From: an uncultured Faecalibacterium sp. | GTDB lineage: Bacteria; Bacillota; Clostridia; Oscillospirales; Ruminococcaceae | Assembly (NCBI GenBank): GCA_934525735.1 | Contig: CAKSZM010000022.1 | Span: 1 to 24,929 of the forward strand | Direction of reading: 5' to 3' | DNA length: 24,929 nucleotides | In this document: in pieces, positions 6,478 to 14,000 of the stretch | How positions within the stretch are numbered: position 1 is the stretch's first letter | Layout: each line of letters opens with the position of its first letter | Translations under genes and position numbers: made by a program | Notes under the pieces: model-generated | The model's input: the letters and a program-made list of their open reading frames with translations, nothing else | Databases searched by the model: none | Told to the model about the DNA's origin: nothing

Positions 6478-7538
6478 CCCTTGCCGGAAAGACCCTGCCC
6501 GTGCCCATTTTGCAGGGCGGCATGGGCGTGGGCGTATCGCTTGGAGGGCTGGCCGGGGCCGTGGCGGCCTGCGGCGGCATGGGGTGCATCTCCACCGCCG
6601 ATGCGGGCTACCGGGAACCTGATTTTGCACACGACCCGGCATCGGCCAACCACCGCGCCCTGACCGCTGAAATTCAAAAAGCAAAGAAAATTGCAAAGGG
6701 CATGGGTCTGGTGGCCATCAATGCTATGGTTGCCACACAAGACTATGCCGCTGCCATCCGCACCGCCGTGGAAGCGGGGGCGGATGCGGTGGTGTCCGGT
6801 GCGGGCCTGCCGCTGGAACTGCCCGGCCTTGTGGGCACACCCGATGTGGCCATTGCGCCCATCGTGTCCAGCGCCCGGGCGGCAAAACTCATCCTGCGCC
6901 GCTGGGCCAAGGAGTTTGGACGCACCGCGGATTTTGTGGTCATTGAGGGCTGCAAAGCGGGCGGACATCTGGGCTTTGCCGAGGCCGACCTGCTGGCCGG
7001 GAACTGCCAGACGCTGGAAGAAATTTTGCCGGAAGTGCTGACCGAAGTGAAGCCGTATGAAGCACAGTTCGGCCACGCCATCCCGGTGTTTGTGGCGGGC
7101 GGTGTGTACACCGGAGCCGACATGGCTCACTTTACAAAGCTGGGCGCCGCCGGGGTGCAGCTGGCCACCCGGTTCATCACCACCTACGAGTGCGACGCCG
7201 CGCAGGGCTACAAGGATGTTCTGTTGAACGCTGCCCCGGAGGATGTGCGCATCATCCACAGCCCCGTCGGGATGCCGGGCCGGGCGCTGAACACCCCGCT
7301 GGTGCAGGCGCTGACCGAGGGCAAACGCTTTCCGCCGCAGCACTGTGCCCGCTGTCTGAAGACCTGCGACCCCGCAAAGGTGCCCTACTGCATCACCCAC
7401 GCCCTCATCGAAGCGGTGAAGGGCAATGTGGAAGAAGGCCTGTTCTTCTGCGGGGCCAATGTGGACCGGCTCGACCGGATGCGCACCGTCCGCGAACTGA
7501 TGGATGAACTTACCGCCGAATGGAGGCACAACTTATGA
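6471..7538 (+). CDS. Second FabK/nitronate-monooxygenase-fold flavoprotein with Cys cluster (FabX-like candidate)
   Basis: A 355-residue TIM-barrel flavoprotein. The start at 6471 overlaps the fabK stop (ATGCTGA). It keeps the FMN signature PILQGGMGVGVS (12-23), a GCKAGGHLG motif with the likely catalytic His166, PVFVAGGVYTG (205-215) and GAAGVQLATRF (226-235). Unlike FabK it ends in a cysteine cluster, Cys292-x2-Cys295-x3-Cys299-x7-Cys307, suited to an Fe-S cluster. Automatic pipelines would call it nitronate monooxygenase. Its place in the fatty acid operon, coupled on both sides, argues for a lipid role. FabX of Helicobacter pylori is a flavoprotein of the same superfamily with an Fe-S cluster that oxidises and isomerises decanoyl-ACP to start unsaturated fatty acids. 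Assignment to that role is inference; a second enoyl reductase is the alternative. Confidence 0.85.
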   Translation: MLTLAGKTLPVPILQGGMGVGVSLGGLAGAVAACGGMGCISTADAGYREPDFAHDPASANHRALTAEIQKAKKIAKGMGLVAINAMVATQDYAAAIRTAVEAGADAVVSGAGLPLELPGLVGTPDVAIAPIVSSARAAKLILRRWAKEFGRTADFVVIEGCKAGGHLGFAEADLLAGNCQTLEEILPEVLTEVKPYEAQFGHAIPVFVAGGVYTGADMAHFTKLGAAGVQLATRFITTYECDAAQGYKDVLLNAAPEDVRIIHSPVGMPGRALNTPLVQALTEGKRFPPQHCARCLKTCDPAKVPYCITHALIEAVKGNVEEGLFFCGANVDRLDRMRTVRELMDELTAEWRHNL

Positions 7539-8467
7539 AACTTGCCGTTCTGTATGCCGGTCAGGGTGCACAGCATCCCGGCATGGGCAAAGAATTTTAC
7601 GAAAGCTCTCCCGCCTTCCGGGCGGCCTTTGACAGCGCGGAGCTGGATTTTGATCTGCACCGCGTCTGTTTTGAGGACCCGGACGGCGTTCTGAACCAGA
7701 CCGAATACACCCAGCCCTGCATGGTGGCTTTTGCCTGCGGTGTCACCGCCGTTCTGCAGGAAAAGAATGTACATCCGGCTTATACTGCCGGGCTTTCTCT
7801 GGGCGAATATTCCGCGCTGGAAGCAGCTGGTGTATTCACCGCAAAGCAGGCCGTTGAGCTGGCCGCCTACCGCGGCAAAGCCATGGCCGAAGCGGCAAAA
7901 GGCATCGACTGCGGCATGACCGCTGTGCTGGGCCTTGACCGTGCCGCACTGGCTGAATGCTGTGAGCAGGCGGCGGAACTGGGCTGTGTTCAGATCTGCA
8001 ACTACAACTGCCCGGGTCAGCTGGTCATCGGTGGAGAAAAGGCTGCTGTGGACAAGGCCGCAGAACGGGCCAAAGCTGCCGGGGCGCGCCGCTGCATCCC
8101 GCTCAAGGTCAGCGGCCCGTTCCACACCAGGCTGATGGCTCCCGCAGGCGATGCGCTGGCAGAGCGCTTCCGGACTGAAAACTTCGGCGAAATGAAGATT
8201 CCAGTGCTGTTCAACTGTCTGGGCCGCGAAAAGGCCGACACCGACACTGTCCCGGCCCTGCTGGTAAAACAGGTGCAGAGCAGCGTCCATATGGAGGACA
8301 CCCTGCGCCGTCTGGGCGAACTGGGCGTTGATCACATCCTTGAAGTCGGCCCCGGCAGTGCGCTGTCCGGCTTTGTGAAAAAGACTCTGCCCGGCGTGCC
8401 GTGCGCTGCCGTGGAGACCCCGGAGCAGCTGGATGCTGCTCTGAATGCATGGAAGGAAGAAGCATGA
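7535..8467 (+). CDS. fabD: Malonyl-CoA:ACP transacylase
   Basis: Moves malonyl groups from CoA to ACP, supplying the extender for FabH and FabF. The start at 7535 (310 residues) has TGGAGG 8 bases upstream and overlaps the preceding stop by ATGA; an in-frame ATG at 7520 lacks a ribosome site. Visible catalytic parts are the oxyanion loop YAGQGAQHPGMG (8-19, Gln10), the nucleophile Ser88 in GLSLGEYSAL and His197 in VSGPFHTRLM. GPGSALSGFVKK near the C-terminus is also conserved. The stop is again coupled by ATGA to fabG. Confidence 0.97.
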   Translation: MKLAVLYAGQGAQHPGMGKEFYESSPAFRAAFDSAELDFDLHRVCFEDPDGVLNQTEYTQPCMVAFACGVTAVLQEKNVHPAYTAGLSLGEYSALEAAGVFTAKQAVELAAYRGKAMAEAAKGIDCGMTAVLGLDRAALAECCEQAAELGCVQICNYNCPGQLVIGGEKAAVDKAAERAKAAGARRCIPLKVSGPFHTRLMAPAGDALAERFRTENFGEMKIPVLFNCLGREKADTDTVPALLVKQVQSSVHMEDTLRRLGELGVDHILEVGPGSALSGFVKKTLPGVPCAAVETPEQLDAALNAWKEEA

Positions 8468-9213
8468 GCGAAGAAAAAGTTACCCGTACTGCCGTTGTCA
8501 CAGGCGGCAGCCGCGGCATTGGCCGGGCGGTGTGTGTGGCACTGGCAAAGCAGGGCTGCAACGTCATAGTAAACTACTGCCACGGCGAAACCAACGCTCA
8601 GGAGACTGTGGCTTTGTGCAAGGCCGAGGGCGTGGAAGCCGTGGCCGTGCAGGCGGATGTTTCCACTGCAGAGGGCTGCAAGACCCTGTTTGACGCGGCG
8701 GTCAGCGCCTTTGGCCGGGTGGACGTGCTGGTGAACAACGCGGGCATCACCCGGGATAATCTCATCCTGCGCATGACAGAAGCGGACTTTGATGCGGTGC
8801 TGAACGCAAACCTCAAGGGCGCGTTCCTCTGCTGCAAGGAGGCTGCCCGCCGCATGGTGCGCCAGCGCTACGGCCGTATCATCAACCTTTCCAGCGTGGT
8901 GGCGCTGCGGGGCAACGCCGGGCAGACCAACTATGCCGCCAGCAAGGCGGGGCTCATTGGCCTGACCAAGAGCCTTGCCCGGGAGCTGGCAAGCCGGAAC
9001 GTGACCGTGAACGCCGTTGCGCCGGGCTTTATCGAGACCGACATGACCGCTGCCCTGCCGGAAGCCGTCCGCGCCGAAATGGCAAAGGGCATCCCGGCGG
9101 GCCGGGCCGGCCGGCCGGAGGACGTGGCAAACGCCGTGGCGTTCTTTGCCGCAGAACAAAGCAGCTATCTCACCGGGCAGGTGCTCTGTGCGGACGGCGG
9201 CATGGCAATGTAA
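8464..9213 (+). CDS. fabG: 3-oxoacyl-ACP reductase
   Basis: NADPH-dependent reduction of 3-oxoacyl-ACP to 3-hydroxyacyl-ACP. The start at 8464 (ATGA overlap with fabD, GGAAGAAGC upstream) gives 249 residues, typical of this short-chain dehydrogenase. The cofactor loop is TGGSRGIG (13-20), NNAG lies at 91-94, and the catalytic set is Asn116, Ser144, Tyr157 and Lys161 (YAASK). The C-terminal YLTGQVLCADGGMAM is the usual FabG ending. An in-frame upstream start at 8401 would only read through fabD. Confidence 0.97.
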   Translation: MSEEKVTRTAVVTGGSRGIGRAVCVALAKQGCNVIVNYCHGETNAQETVALCKAEGVEAVAVQADVSTAEGCKTLFDAAVSAFGRVDVLVNNAGITRDNLILRMTEADFDAVLNANLKGAFLCCKEAARRMVRQRYGRIINLSSVVALRGNAGQTNYAASKAGLIGLTKSLARELASRNVTVNAVAPGFIETDMTAALPEAVRAEMAKGIPAGRAGRPEDVANAVAFFAAEQSSYLTGQVLCADGGMAM

Positions 9214-9227
9214 AAGGAGAAACTCTC

Positions 9228-10466
9228 ATGGAAAAACGCAGAGTCGTGATCACCGGTCTTGGCACCGTGAACCCGCTGGGGAATACCGTGGCAGAAAGCT
9301 GGGCGGCGGCAAAGGCCGGTAAGTGCGGCATTGCCCCCATCACCCAGTTCGACACTACTGATTTCAAGTGCAAGCTGGCCGGTGAAGTGAAAAACTTTGA
9401 CCCGGAGACGGTCGCGGACAAAAAGGAAGCCCGCAAGATGGCGCGCTTTACCGTATTGGCGCTGGCCGCTGCCGCCGAGGCCATTGCCGACAGCGGCATC
9501 GACACTGAAGCCGAGGCCAAAGAGATCGGCGTCATTCTGTCCAGCGGCATCGGCGGCCTGCCCACCATCGAGGAGCAGCACACCCGCGGCGAGGAAAAGG
9601 GCATGGAAAAGGTCAGCCCCTACTTTGTGCCCATGTCCATCGCCAACATGGCGGCGGCGCAGGTGGCCATCCGCTTCGGATTGAAGGGCATGTGCACCTG
9701 CCCGGTCACGGCCTGTGCCGGCGGCACCAATGCTGTGGGCGATGCGTTCCACCGCATCCGTGACGGCTACGAGACCGCCATGGTCTGCGGCGGTGCCGAG
9801 AGCTGCATCAGCCCTCTGGGCATCGGCGGCTTTACCAGCATGAAGGCGCTTTCCACCGCCGCCGACCCGGACGCAGCCAGCCTGCCCTTTGACGCACGGC
9901 GCGGCGGCTTCGTCATGGGCGAGGGCAGCGGTGTGCTGGTACTGGAAGAGCTGGAGCACGCCAAAGCCCGGGGTGCAAAAATTTACGCCGAAGTTGTGGG
10001 CTACGGCGCCAACTGCGACGCCTACCACTTTACCGCCCCGGCCCCCGGCGGCACCGGTGCCATCGACTGCATGAAGCTGACGCTGGCCGATGCCGGCATC
10101 ACCCCGGAGCAGGTGGACCACATCAACGCCCACGGCACCGGCACCCACATGAACGATGCCTGCGAGACTGCCGCAATCCATGCAGTATTCGGGGAGCACG
10201 CCAAGGAGCTGACCGTTGTCAGCACCAAGAGCATGACCGGCCATCTGTTGGGCGGCGCGGGCGGCATTGAGGCCGTGTTCACGGCGCTGGCCCTGCGGGA
10301 CCAGTTTGCGCCGCCCACCATCCACTACGAGCAGCCGGACCCGGAATGCGATCTGGACTACGTCCCGAACGAGGGACGCGCACAGGCCATGACCTATGCG
10401 CTGAGCAACAGTCTGGGCTTCGGCGGGCACAATGCCTGCATTGCCCTGCGCAGATGGGAGGGCTGA
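9228..10466 (+). CDS. fabF: 3-oxoacyl-ACP synthase II (KAS II)
   Basis: Condenses acyl-ACP with malonyl-ACP in chain elongation. The 412 residues match FabF. The catalytic triad is complete: Cys163 in TACAGG, His302 in NAHGTGT and His339 in SMTGHLLG. The gating loop area GFGGHNA (398-403) is also present. It has its own good ribosome site (AAGGAG, 14-base gap after fabG). It is the only elongating synthase in the cluster, so it would also have to extend any unsaturated intermediate. Confidence 0.97.
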   Translation: MEKRRVVITGLGTVNPLGNTVAESWAAAKAGKCGIAPITQFDTTDFKCKLAGEVKNFDPETVADKKEARKMARFTVLALAAAAEAIADSGIDTEAEAKEIGVILSSGIGGLPTIEEQHTRGEEKGMEKVSPYFVPMSIANMAAAQVAIRFGLKGMCTCPVTACAGGTNAVGDAFHRIRDGYETAMVCGGAESCISPLGIGGFTSMKALSTAADPDAASLPFDARRGGFVMGEGSGVLVLEELEHAKARGAKIYAEVVGYGANCDAYHFTAPAPGGTGAIDCMKLTLADAGITPEQVDHINAHGTGTHMNDACETAAIHAVFGEHAKELTVVSTKSMTGHLLGGAGGIEAVFTALALRDQFAPPTIHYEQPDPECDLDYVPNEGRAQAMTYALSNSLGFGGHNACIALRRWEG

Positions 10467-10469
10467 GCC

Positions 10470-10940
10470 ATGGCCGAACCCCGTACTGTGCGCGAAAACG
10501 CAAACGCGATGAACAGCGAGCAGATCGCGGCCATCCTGCCGCACCGCTACCCCTTTGCCCTCGTGGACCGTATTCTGGACTATGAGCCGGGGCAGTGGGC
10601 TATCGGCCGCAAGTGCGTGACCCGTAACGAAGAGTTTTTCTGCGGGCACTTCCCGGGGCAGCCGGTGATGCCGGGCGTACTCATCCTCGAAGCACTGGCC
10701 CAGACAGGCGCGGTGGCCGCACTGAGCCTGCCGGAAAATCAGGGGAAACTGGCGCTGTTCGGCGGCATCAAAAATGCCCGCTTCCGCAAACAGATCACCC
10801 CCGGCGACGTGCTCACCCTGCACTGCGAGCTTGTGGAACAGCGCGGCCCGGTGGGCGTGGGAAAAGCTTCGGCCTATGTGGACGGCAAGTGCGCTGCCAC
10901 CGCCGAGCTGACCTTTGTCCTGACCGACAAAAACAACTGA
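10470..10940 (+). CDS. fabZ: 3-hydroxyacyl-ACP dehydratase
   Basis: Removes water from 3-hydroxyacyl-ACP to give trans-2-enoyl-ACP. It is a hot-dog fold protein of 156 residues with LPHRYPFALVDR (23-34) and the active-site helix FFCGHFPGQPVMPGVLILEA, holding catalytic His60 and Glu74. The His/Glu pattern is FabZ, not FabA. The start at 10470 has GGAGGG 8 bases before it, 3 bases after the fabF stop. Starting at 10509 (MNSEQIAAILPHRYPF) would give a more usual FabZ N-terminus but has a poor ribosome site, so the first 13 residues are uncertain. Confidence 0.95.
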   Translation: MAEPRTVRENANAMNSEQIAAILPHRYPFALVDRILDYEPGQWAIGRKCVTRNEEFFCGHFPGQPVMPGVLILEALAQTGAVAALSLPENQGKLALFGGIKNARFRKQITPGDVLTLHCELVEQRGPVGVGKASAYVDGKCAATAELTFVLTDKNN

Positions 10941-10950
10941 AATACAACAA

Positions 10951-10990
10951 AAAAGCAGACGCACCGCCTGAAAACGATGCGTCTGCTTTT
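10951..10990. terminator. Bidirectional terminator between fabZ and the VTT gene
   Basis: AAAAGCAGACGCA (10951-10963) pairs perfectly with TGCGTCTGCTTTT (10978-10990) around a 14-base loop. The A and T tracts on the two sides serve both convergent genes. Confidence 0.88.
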
Positions 10991-11009
10991 GCATTTCTAT
11001 CCAGAAACC

Positions 11010-11621
11010 TCACTCGAGGTTGTGCCGCTTGCAGAATTTTTTGCTGACGAAGTACATGCCGCCCCAGAGCACCACGGCGAGGATGAGGTACACCGGGTTG
11101 CGCATGGAGCTGACCAGCGACTGCCCGAAGATGGCCATCATGGCCATCATGACGCCCTTGCCCAGCAGCATGGTAATGAGATAACGCTTTTCGTCGAAGT
11201 CCGAAATGCCGAAGGCCAGATGCATGAAGGAGCTGGGTGTGAAGGGCAGCAGCGTCAGCATGAAGAGGGAAGAGGTGTCGAAGCGGTTGACCCACTGCTG
11301 CGCCCTTTCCAGCTTGGGCGAGCGGGATGCGATCTTCCAGAAATAGCGCTTGACCACCCGCCTCCAGAGCAGGAACATGATGCTCCCGCCCAGCGCCACA
11401 CCGATCCAGCTGTACAAAAAGCCGAGCAGCCCGCCGTGGGCTGCCACGTTGAGCGCCACGATAGCCACCAGCGGCAGCGGCGGAAAGAAGGACTCCACCA
11501 TGGCCAGCGTGATGGGCGCAAGGGGGCCGAGATCGCCGAAGCTGTCCAGCAGCGTCTCCCAGAATTCCAGCGTGCTCAGCTGGTGGAGCCATGTCATCAT
11601 TACACCATTCATCCCGTCCAT
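11010..11621 (-). CDS. VTT-domain (TVP38/TMEM64, DedA-like) membrane protein
   Basis: A polytopic membrane protein of the SNARE-associated/VTT superfamily, members of which have been linked to lipid scrambling or flipping. Starting at the ATG at 11621, with AGAAGG 5 bases upstream, gives 203 residues; a TTG at 11648 would add nine residues without better support. The family signature region is ITLAMVESFFPPLPLVAIV, followed by LGFLYSWIGVALGGSIMFLLW. The re-entrant part LLPFTPSSFMHLAFGIS (about 125-141) has the expected Pro-rich turn, and a last helix precedes a basic tail. It is convergent with the fatty acid operon. A link to membrane lipid handling is suggestive only. Confidence 0.85.
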   Translation of the reverse strand: MDGMNGVMMTWLHQLSTLEFWETLLDSFGDLGPLAPITLAMVESFFPPLPLVAIVALNVAAHGGLLGFLYSWIGVALGGSIMFLLWRRVVKRYFWKIASRSPKLERAQQWVNRFDTSSLFMLTLLPFTPSSFMHLAFGISDFDEKRYLITMLLGKGVMMAMMAIFGQSLVSSMRNPVYLILAVVLWGGMYFVSKKFCKRHNLE

Positions 11622-11763
11622 ACATCCCTTCTGCCTGCGGTACTGCAAACCATACTGTCAGTATACCCACATTCTATGACAGAGCCGTGAACAAAAATCG
11701 AGTTTTTTCGCGCGGCTCTGGATACAATACGAGGGAACCGGCGGTTTTCCTGCAAGCCTGGCT

Positions 11764-11876
11764 TGCGGGACGGGAGTTTCTCTGAGAACCGTCCGGGGGT
11801 GGGGCCCCGGCGCAAAGCGTTGGGGCGGGGGCTGGAAGCACCGGTTCGTGTCCGAAGAGAAAGCTACCGGCCCGCA
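11764..11876 (+). repeat. Structured repeat, copy B (between exonuclease and VTT genes)
   Basis: Second copy of the element at 5394-5519, in the same orientation on this strand. It shares the block CGGGAGTTTCTCTGAG (11771-11786) and the right block TTCGTGTCCGA plus GAGAAAGCT (from 11845). The outer stem differs in sequence from copy A but still pairs: TGCGGG (11764-11769) with CCCGCA (11871-11876). The inner apical hairpin is CCCC-CGC/GCG-GGGG instead of TTGCCC/GGGCAA. Both flanking genes run leftward, opposite to the orientation copy A has to its operon, so the element is not tied to one regulatory setting. A TACAAT at 11723-11728 could be a -10 box for independent transcription, but no -35 box is evident. 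Confidence 0.75.
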
Positions 11877-11881
11877 GGCCG

Positions 11882-12871
11882 TCAGCCCTCCGCCTGCTTC
11901 TCTGCGCGGTTCTTCATCCGCTCCAGCTGGGCAGTGCGCTGCTTGCCCCACCGGGCGAGGGATGCTTCGTCCGGCATCTGCAGGCAGCGGGCAAAGCTCC
12001 AGTGCAGCCCGTCGCGGCGCGCCAGCTTGTAACGCTGGAACACGCCCTTGCCGGCGGCACTTCCGCTCCCGGCGCAATGGGGGCACTGGCTCAGGGTGTA
12101 CCAGCTGTTGCTGCCCTTTTTCAGCCAGACATCGTCCGGGTTCAGGGCTTCGCCGCACTCCGGGCAGTGCATGACGTAGATCTTCGGGTCGGTGCGCCAG
12201 GTGTACTGCTCCACATAGCCGTGGAACACCTCAAACTCCCGGTAGTCGCCCGGGGCGGGGCACAGGCTCTGGCGCAGGGCTTCGTCCTCGGTGGGGTAAG
12301 CGGCAAGGCCTGCCCGCAGATCCAGCAGGCGGCAGACATCTGCCGTATATAAGGTATCGGACAGTGCATCGTGGAACTGCCGCTCCATGGGGATGCCCAT
12401 CCGGGTCACGACGCTTTCCAGCGTCATGCCTTCGCCCTCCTTGCGGGGGTGCTCCCGCAGAAAGATCTGCTGCAGGTCGTACCAGACGGTGGGCTTCGAT
12501 TCGTCGATGTTGCACAGATACAGGTTCTGCTTGAGCACCGGCACGTCGTCCATGCCCCACTCGGCAAACTCGGCGTCCGGGCCGCACCACTGCATGAAGC
12601 GGCGCAGTCCCTGCACGATGGGTTCGCCCTTGTCCAGATCGGCCTGCGTCAGGCCGGTGACCTTGGCAATGTGATGCTGCAGCTTGCGGAAGATGCGGGG
12701 ACGCAGATGGATGGAAAAGGTGTCCAGTACATTGGCGTCCTCGTCGATCTTCACGGCGCCGATCTCCACGATCTCGCCCCGGAAGGTCTGCTGCACACCG
12801 TGATAGTTAAAGGTATACGGCTGATAGCCGATGTTCCATTCCAGATCAAATAAAACCAGATTGCGCGGCAT
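11882..12871 (-). CDS. DEDDh-family 3'-5' exonuclease with C-terminal zinc ribbon
   Basis: A 329-residue protein. Residues 1-190 form a DnaQ-like exonuclease with FDLEWN (Asp9, Glu11), WGMDDVPVL (Asp108) and FHDALSDT (His167, Asp172): the complete DEDDh metal-binding set. KVTGLTQADLDKG (70-82) is a typical exonuclease I/II spacer. Residues 230-270 add a zinc ribbon, C236-PE-C239 and C263-PH-C266, which the basic KapD/ERI1-type enzymes do not need, and a basic tail follows. It probably trims RNA or DNA ends; the substrate is unknown. The start at 12871 uses GAGAGGA located inside the end of the HAD gene, with 3 bases between the genes, so the two are translationally linked. Repeat B lies just beyond the stop. 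Confidence 0.85.
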   Translation of the reverse strand: MPRNLVLFDLEWNIGYQPYTFNYHGVQQTFRGEIVEIGAVKIDEDANVLDTFSIHLRPRIFRKLQHHIAKVTGLTQADLDKGEPIVQGLRRFMQWCGPDAEFAEWGMDDVPVLKQNLYLCNIDESKPTVWYDLQQIFLREHPRKEGEGMTLESVVTRMGIPMERQFHDALSDTLYTADVCRLLDLRAGLAAYPTEDEALRQSLCPAPGDYREFEVFHGYVEQYTWRTDPKIYVMHCPECGEALNPDDVWLKKGSNSWYTLSQCPHCAGSGSAAGKGVFQRYKLARRDGLHWSFARCLQMPDEASLARWGKQRTAQLERMKNRAEKQAEG

Positions 12872-12874
12872 TTT

Positions 12875-13696
12875 TTATTCCTCTCGTAAAATAAACTTCT
12901 CCACAGCCTCGGCCACGCCGTCGTGGTTGTTGTCGGCGGCGGTGACGTAGTCGGCCGCGGCCTTTACAGGCTCCTCGGCGTTCTGCATGGCCACGCCCAC
13001 ACCGGCGTATTCGATCATGGAGCGGTCGTTCAGGCCGTCGCCGCAGGCCATCAGGTTGTCGCGGGTCAGGCCCATGTGCTCCATCAGGGCGGCCAGACTG
13101 CCGTCCTTGGCCACGCCCAGCGGCACCGCCTCGATGAAGAACGGGCTGGAAGGGTACAGGTCGATGCGTCCTGCAAACTGCTGCTTGCCTGCAGCGCACA
13201 CCTCGTCGCGGCGGGCCGGATCCAGCGTGATGAGCATCTTGCAGATGGGGTAGTCCACATAGGAAGCCAGATCATCCACGTGGATCATGGGCAGCTTGGT
13301 GGTAAAGCACTCCTTGTTGGCCCACTCGTCCTTGTCACGCTCGCAGACGATGCCCTCATTATTATAGGTCAGGATGGCCACATCCTGCGCGGCGGCAAAG
13401 GCGCACAGCTCCGGCACGACGGCCGGGTCCAGCGTGGTCTCCACCAGCGTTTCGCCGGTGGCACAGTCCACGATCTTGCCGCCGTTGTAGGACAGGATGC
13501 ATCCGCCCTTTTTGTCCAGCCCCAGATCCTTTGCCAGCGGGGTGATGCCTGCTGTGGGCCGGCCGGAAGCCAGCACCAGCGTGACGCCCTTTTCAATGGC
13601 GGCGTCCAGCGCGGCGCGGGTGCGGGGAGTAACGATCTTCTGGTCGTTGGTCAGGGTGCCGTCCAGATCCAGCGCCAGAACCTTGATCTCTGCCAT
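12875..13696 (-). CDS. Cof-type HAD phosphatase
   Basis: A haloacid-dehalogenase hydrolase of the Cof/YidA group (HAD type IIB cap), which usually act on sugar phosphates or nucleotide cofactors. The start at 13696 (MAEIKVLALDLDGTLTND) gives 273 residues. Upstream in-frame codons to 13882 lack family similarity, and GAGAGGA sits about 10 bases before this ATG. Motif I DLDGT (Asp10, Asp12), motif II LASGRP (about 44-49) and motif IV GDGLNDRSMIEYAGVGVAM near residue 230 are all intact. It has its own promoter and is first in a two-gene operon with the exonuclease. The exact substrate cannot be told. Confidence 0.92.
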   Translation of the reverse strand: MAEIKVLALDLDGTLTNDQKIVTPRTRAALDAAIEKGVTLVLASGRPTAGITPLAKDLGLDKKGGCILSYNGGKIVDCATGETLVETTLDPAVVPELCAFAAAQDVAILTYNNEGIVCERDKDEWANKECFTTKLPMIHVDDLASYVDYPICKMLITLDPARRDEVCAAGKQQFAGRIDLYPSSPFFIEAVPLGVAKDGSLAALMEHMGLTRDNLMACGDGLNDRSMIEYAGVGVAMQNAEEPVKAAADYVTAADNNHDGVAEAVEKFILREE

Positions 13697-13747
13697 AATG
13701 GTATATTCCTCTCTATTTAAAAGCTGTTTTTTGCACTTACATCTTCT

Positions 13748-13777
13748 ATTGTACAATGAACGCCCCTCCTCTTTCAA
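13748..13777 (-). promoter_or_regulatory. Predicted promoter for the HAD-exonuclease operon
   Basis: Read leftward: TTGAAA (13772-13777), an 18-base spacer and TACAAT (13748-13753), about 52 bases ahead of the start codon. The rest of the 304-base gap up to the alkaline phosphatase (13778-13958) contains only unconvincing short ORFs and a possible rightward -10 box TACAAT (13924-13929) with no good -35. Confidence 0.6.
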
Positions 13778-13958
13778 CCCTTGCGGCGCGGTTTGTGGAA
13801 AAACTGCATCCAGCCCGGCGGATTTTACACGTTTTTCCTGCTTTTTACATGGGCTGCGGATCTGCCGCGCCGGTTTTACCAAAGCTTTGCGGCGGCATGG
13901 TTTTTCTGTCCCCGGCGGTGCGTTACAATAAAAGCGTTCCCGAGTGATAAAACATGCA

Positions 13959-13976
13959 GGGTCTGAGGGCAGACCC
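13959..13976 (+). other. Hairpin in the alkaline phosphatase leader
   Basis: GGGTCTG and CAGACCC pair perfectly over 7 bp with the 4-base loop AGGG, ending 11 bases before the AGAGAGG ribosome site. It could stabilise the mRNA or influence translation. No matching Pho box was found. Confidence 0.4.
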
Positions 13977-14000
13977 GGAGATAAAAGAGAGGATCACGTT

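Noticed and set aside
9165..10994. 609-codon minus-strand ORF opposite fabF and fabZ
   Set aside because: The high-GC coding strand leaves the opposite frame free of stops. The product has no domains, and fabF and fabZ on the other strand have complete catalytic motifs.
13756..13947. Small plus-strand ORF (63 codons) ahead of the alkaline phosphatase
   Set aside because: It has no ribosome site, no family resemblance and competing frames of similar length; it overlaps the HAD promoter.
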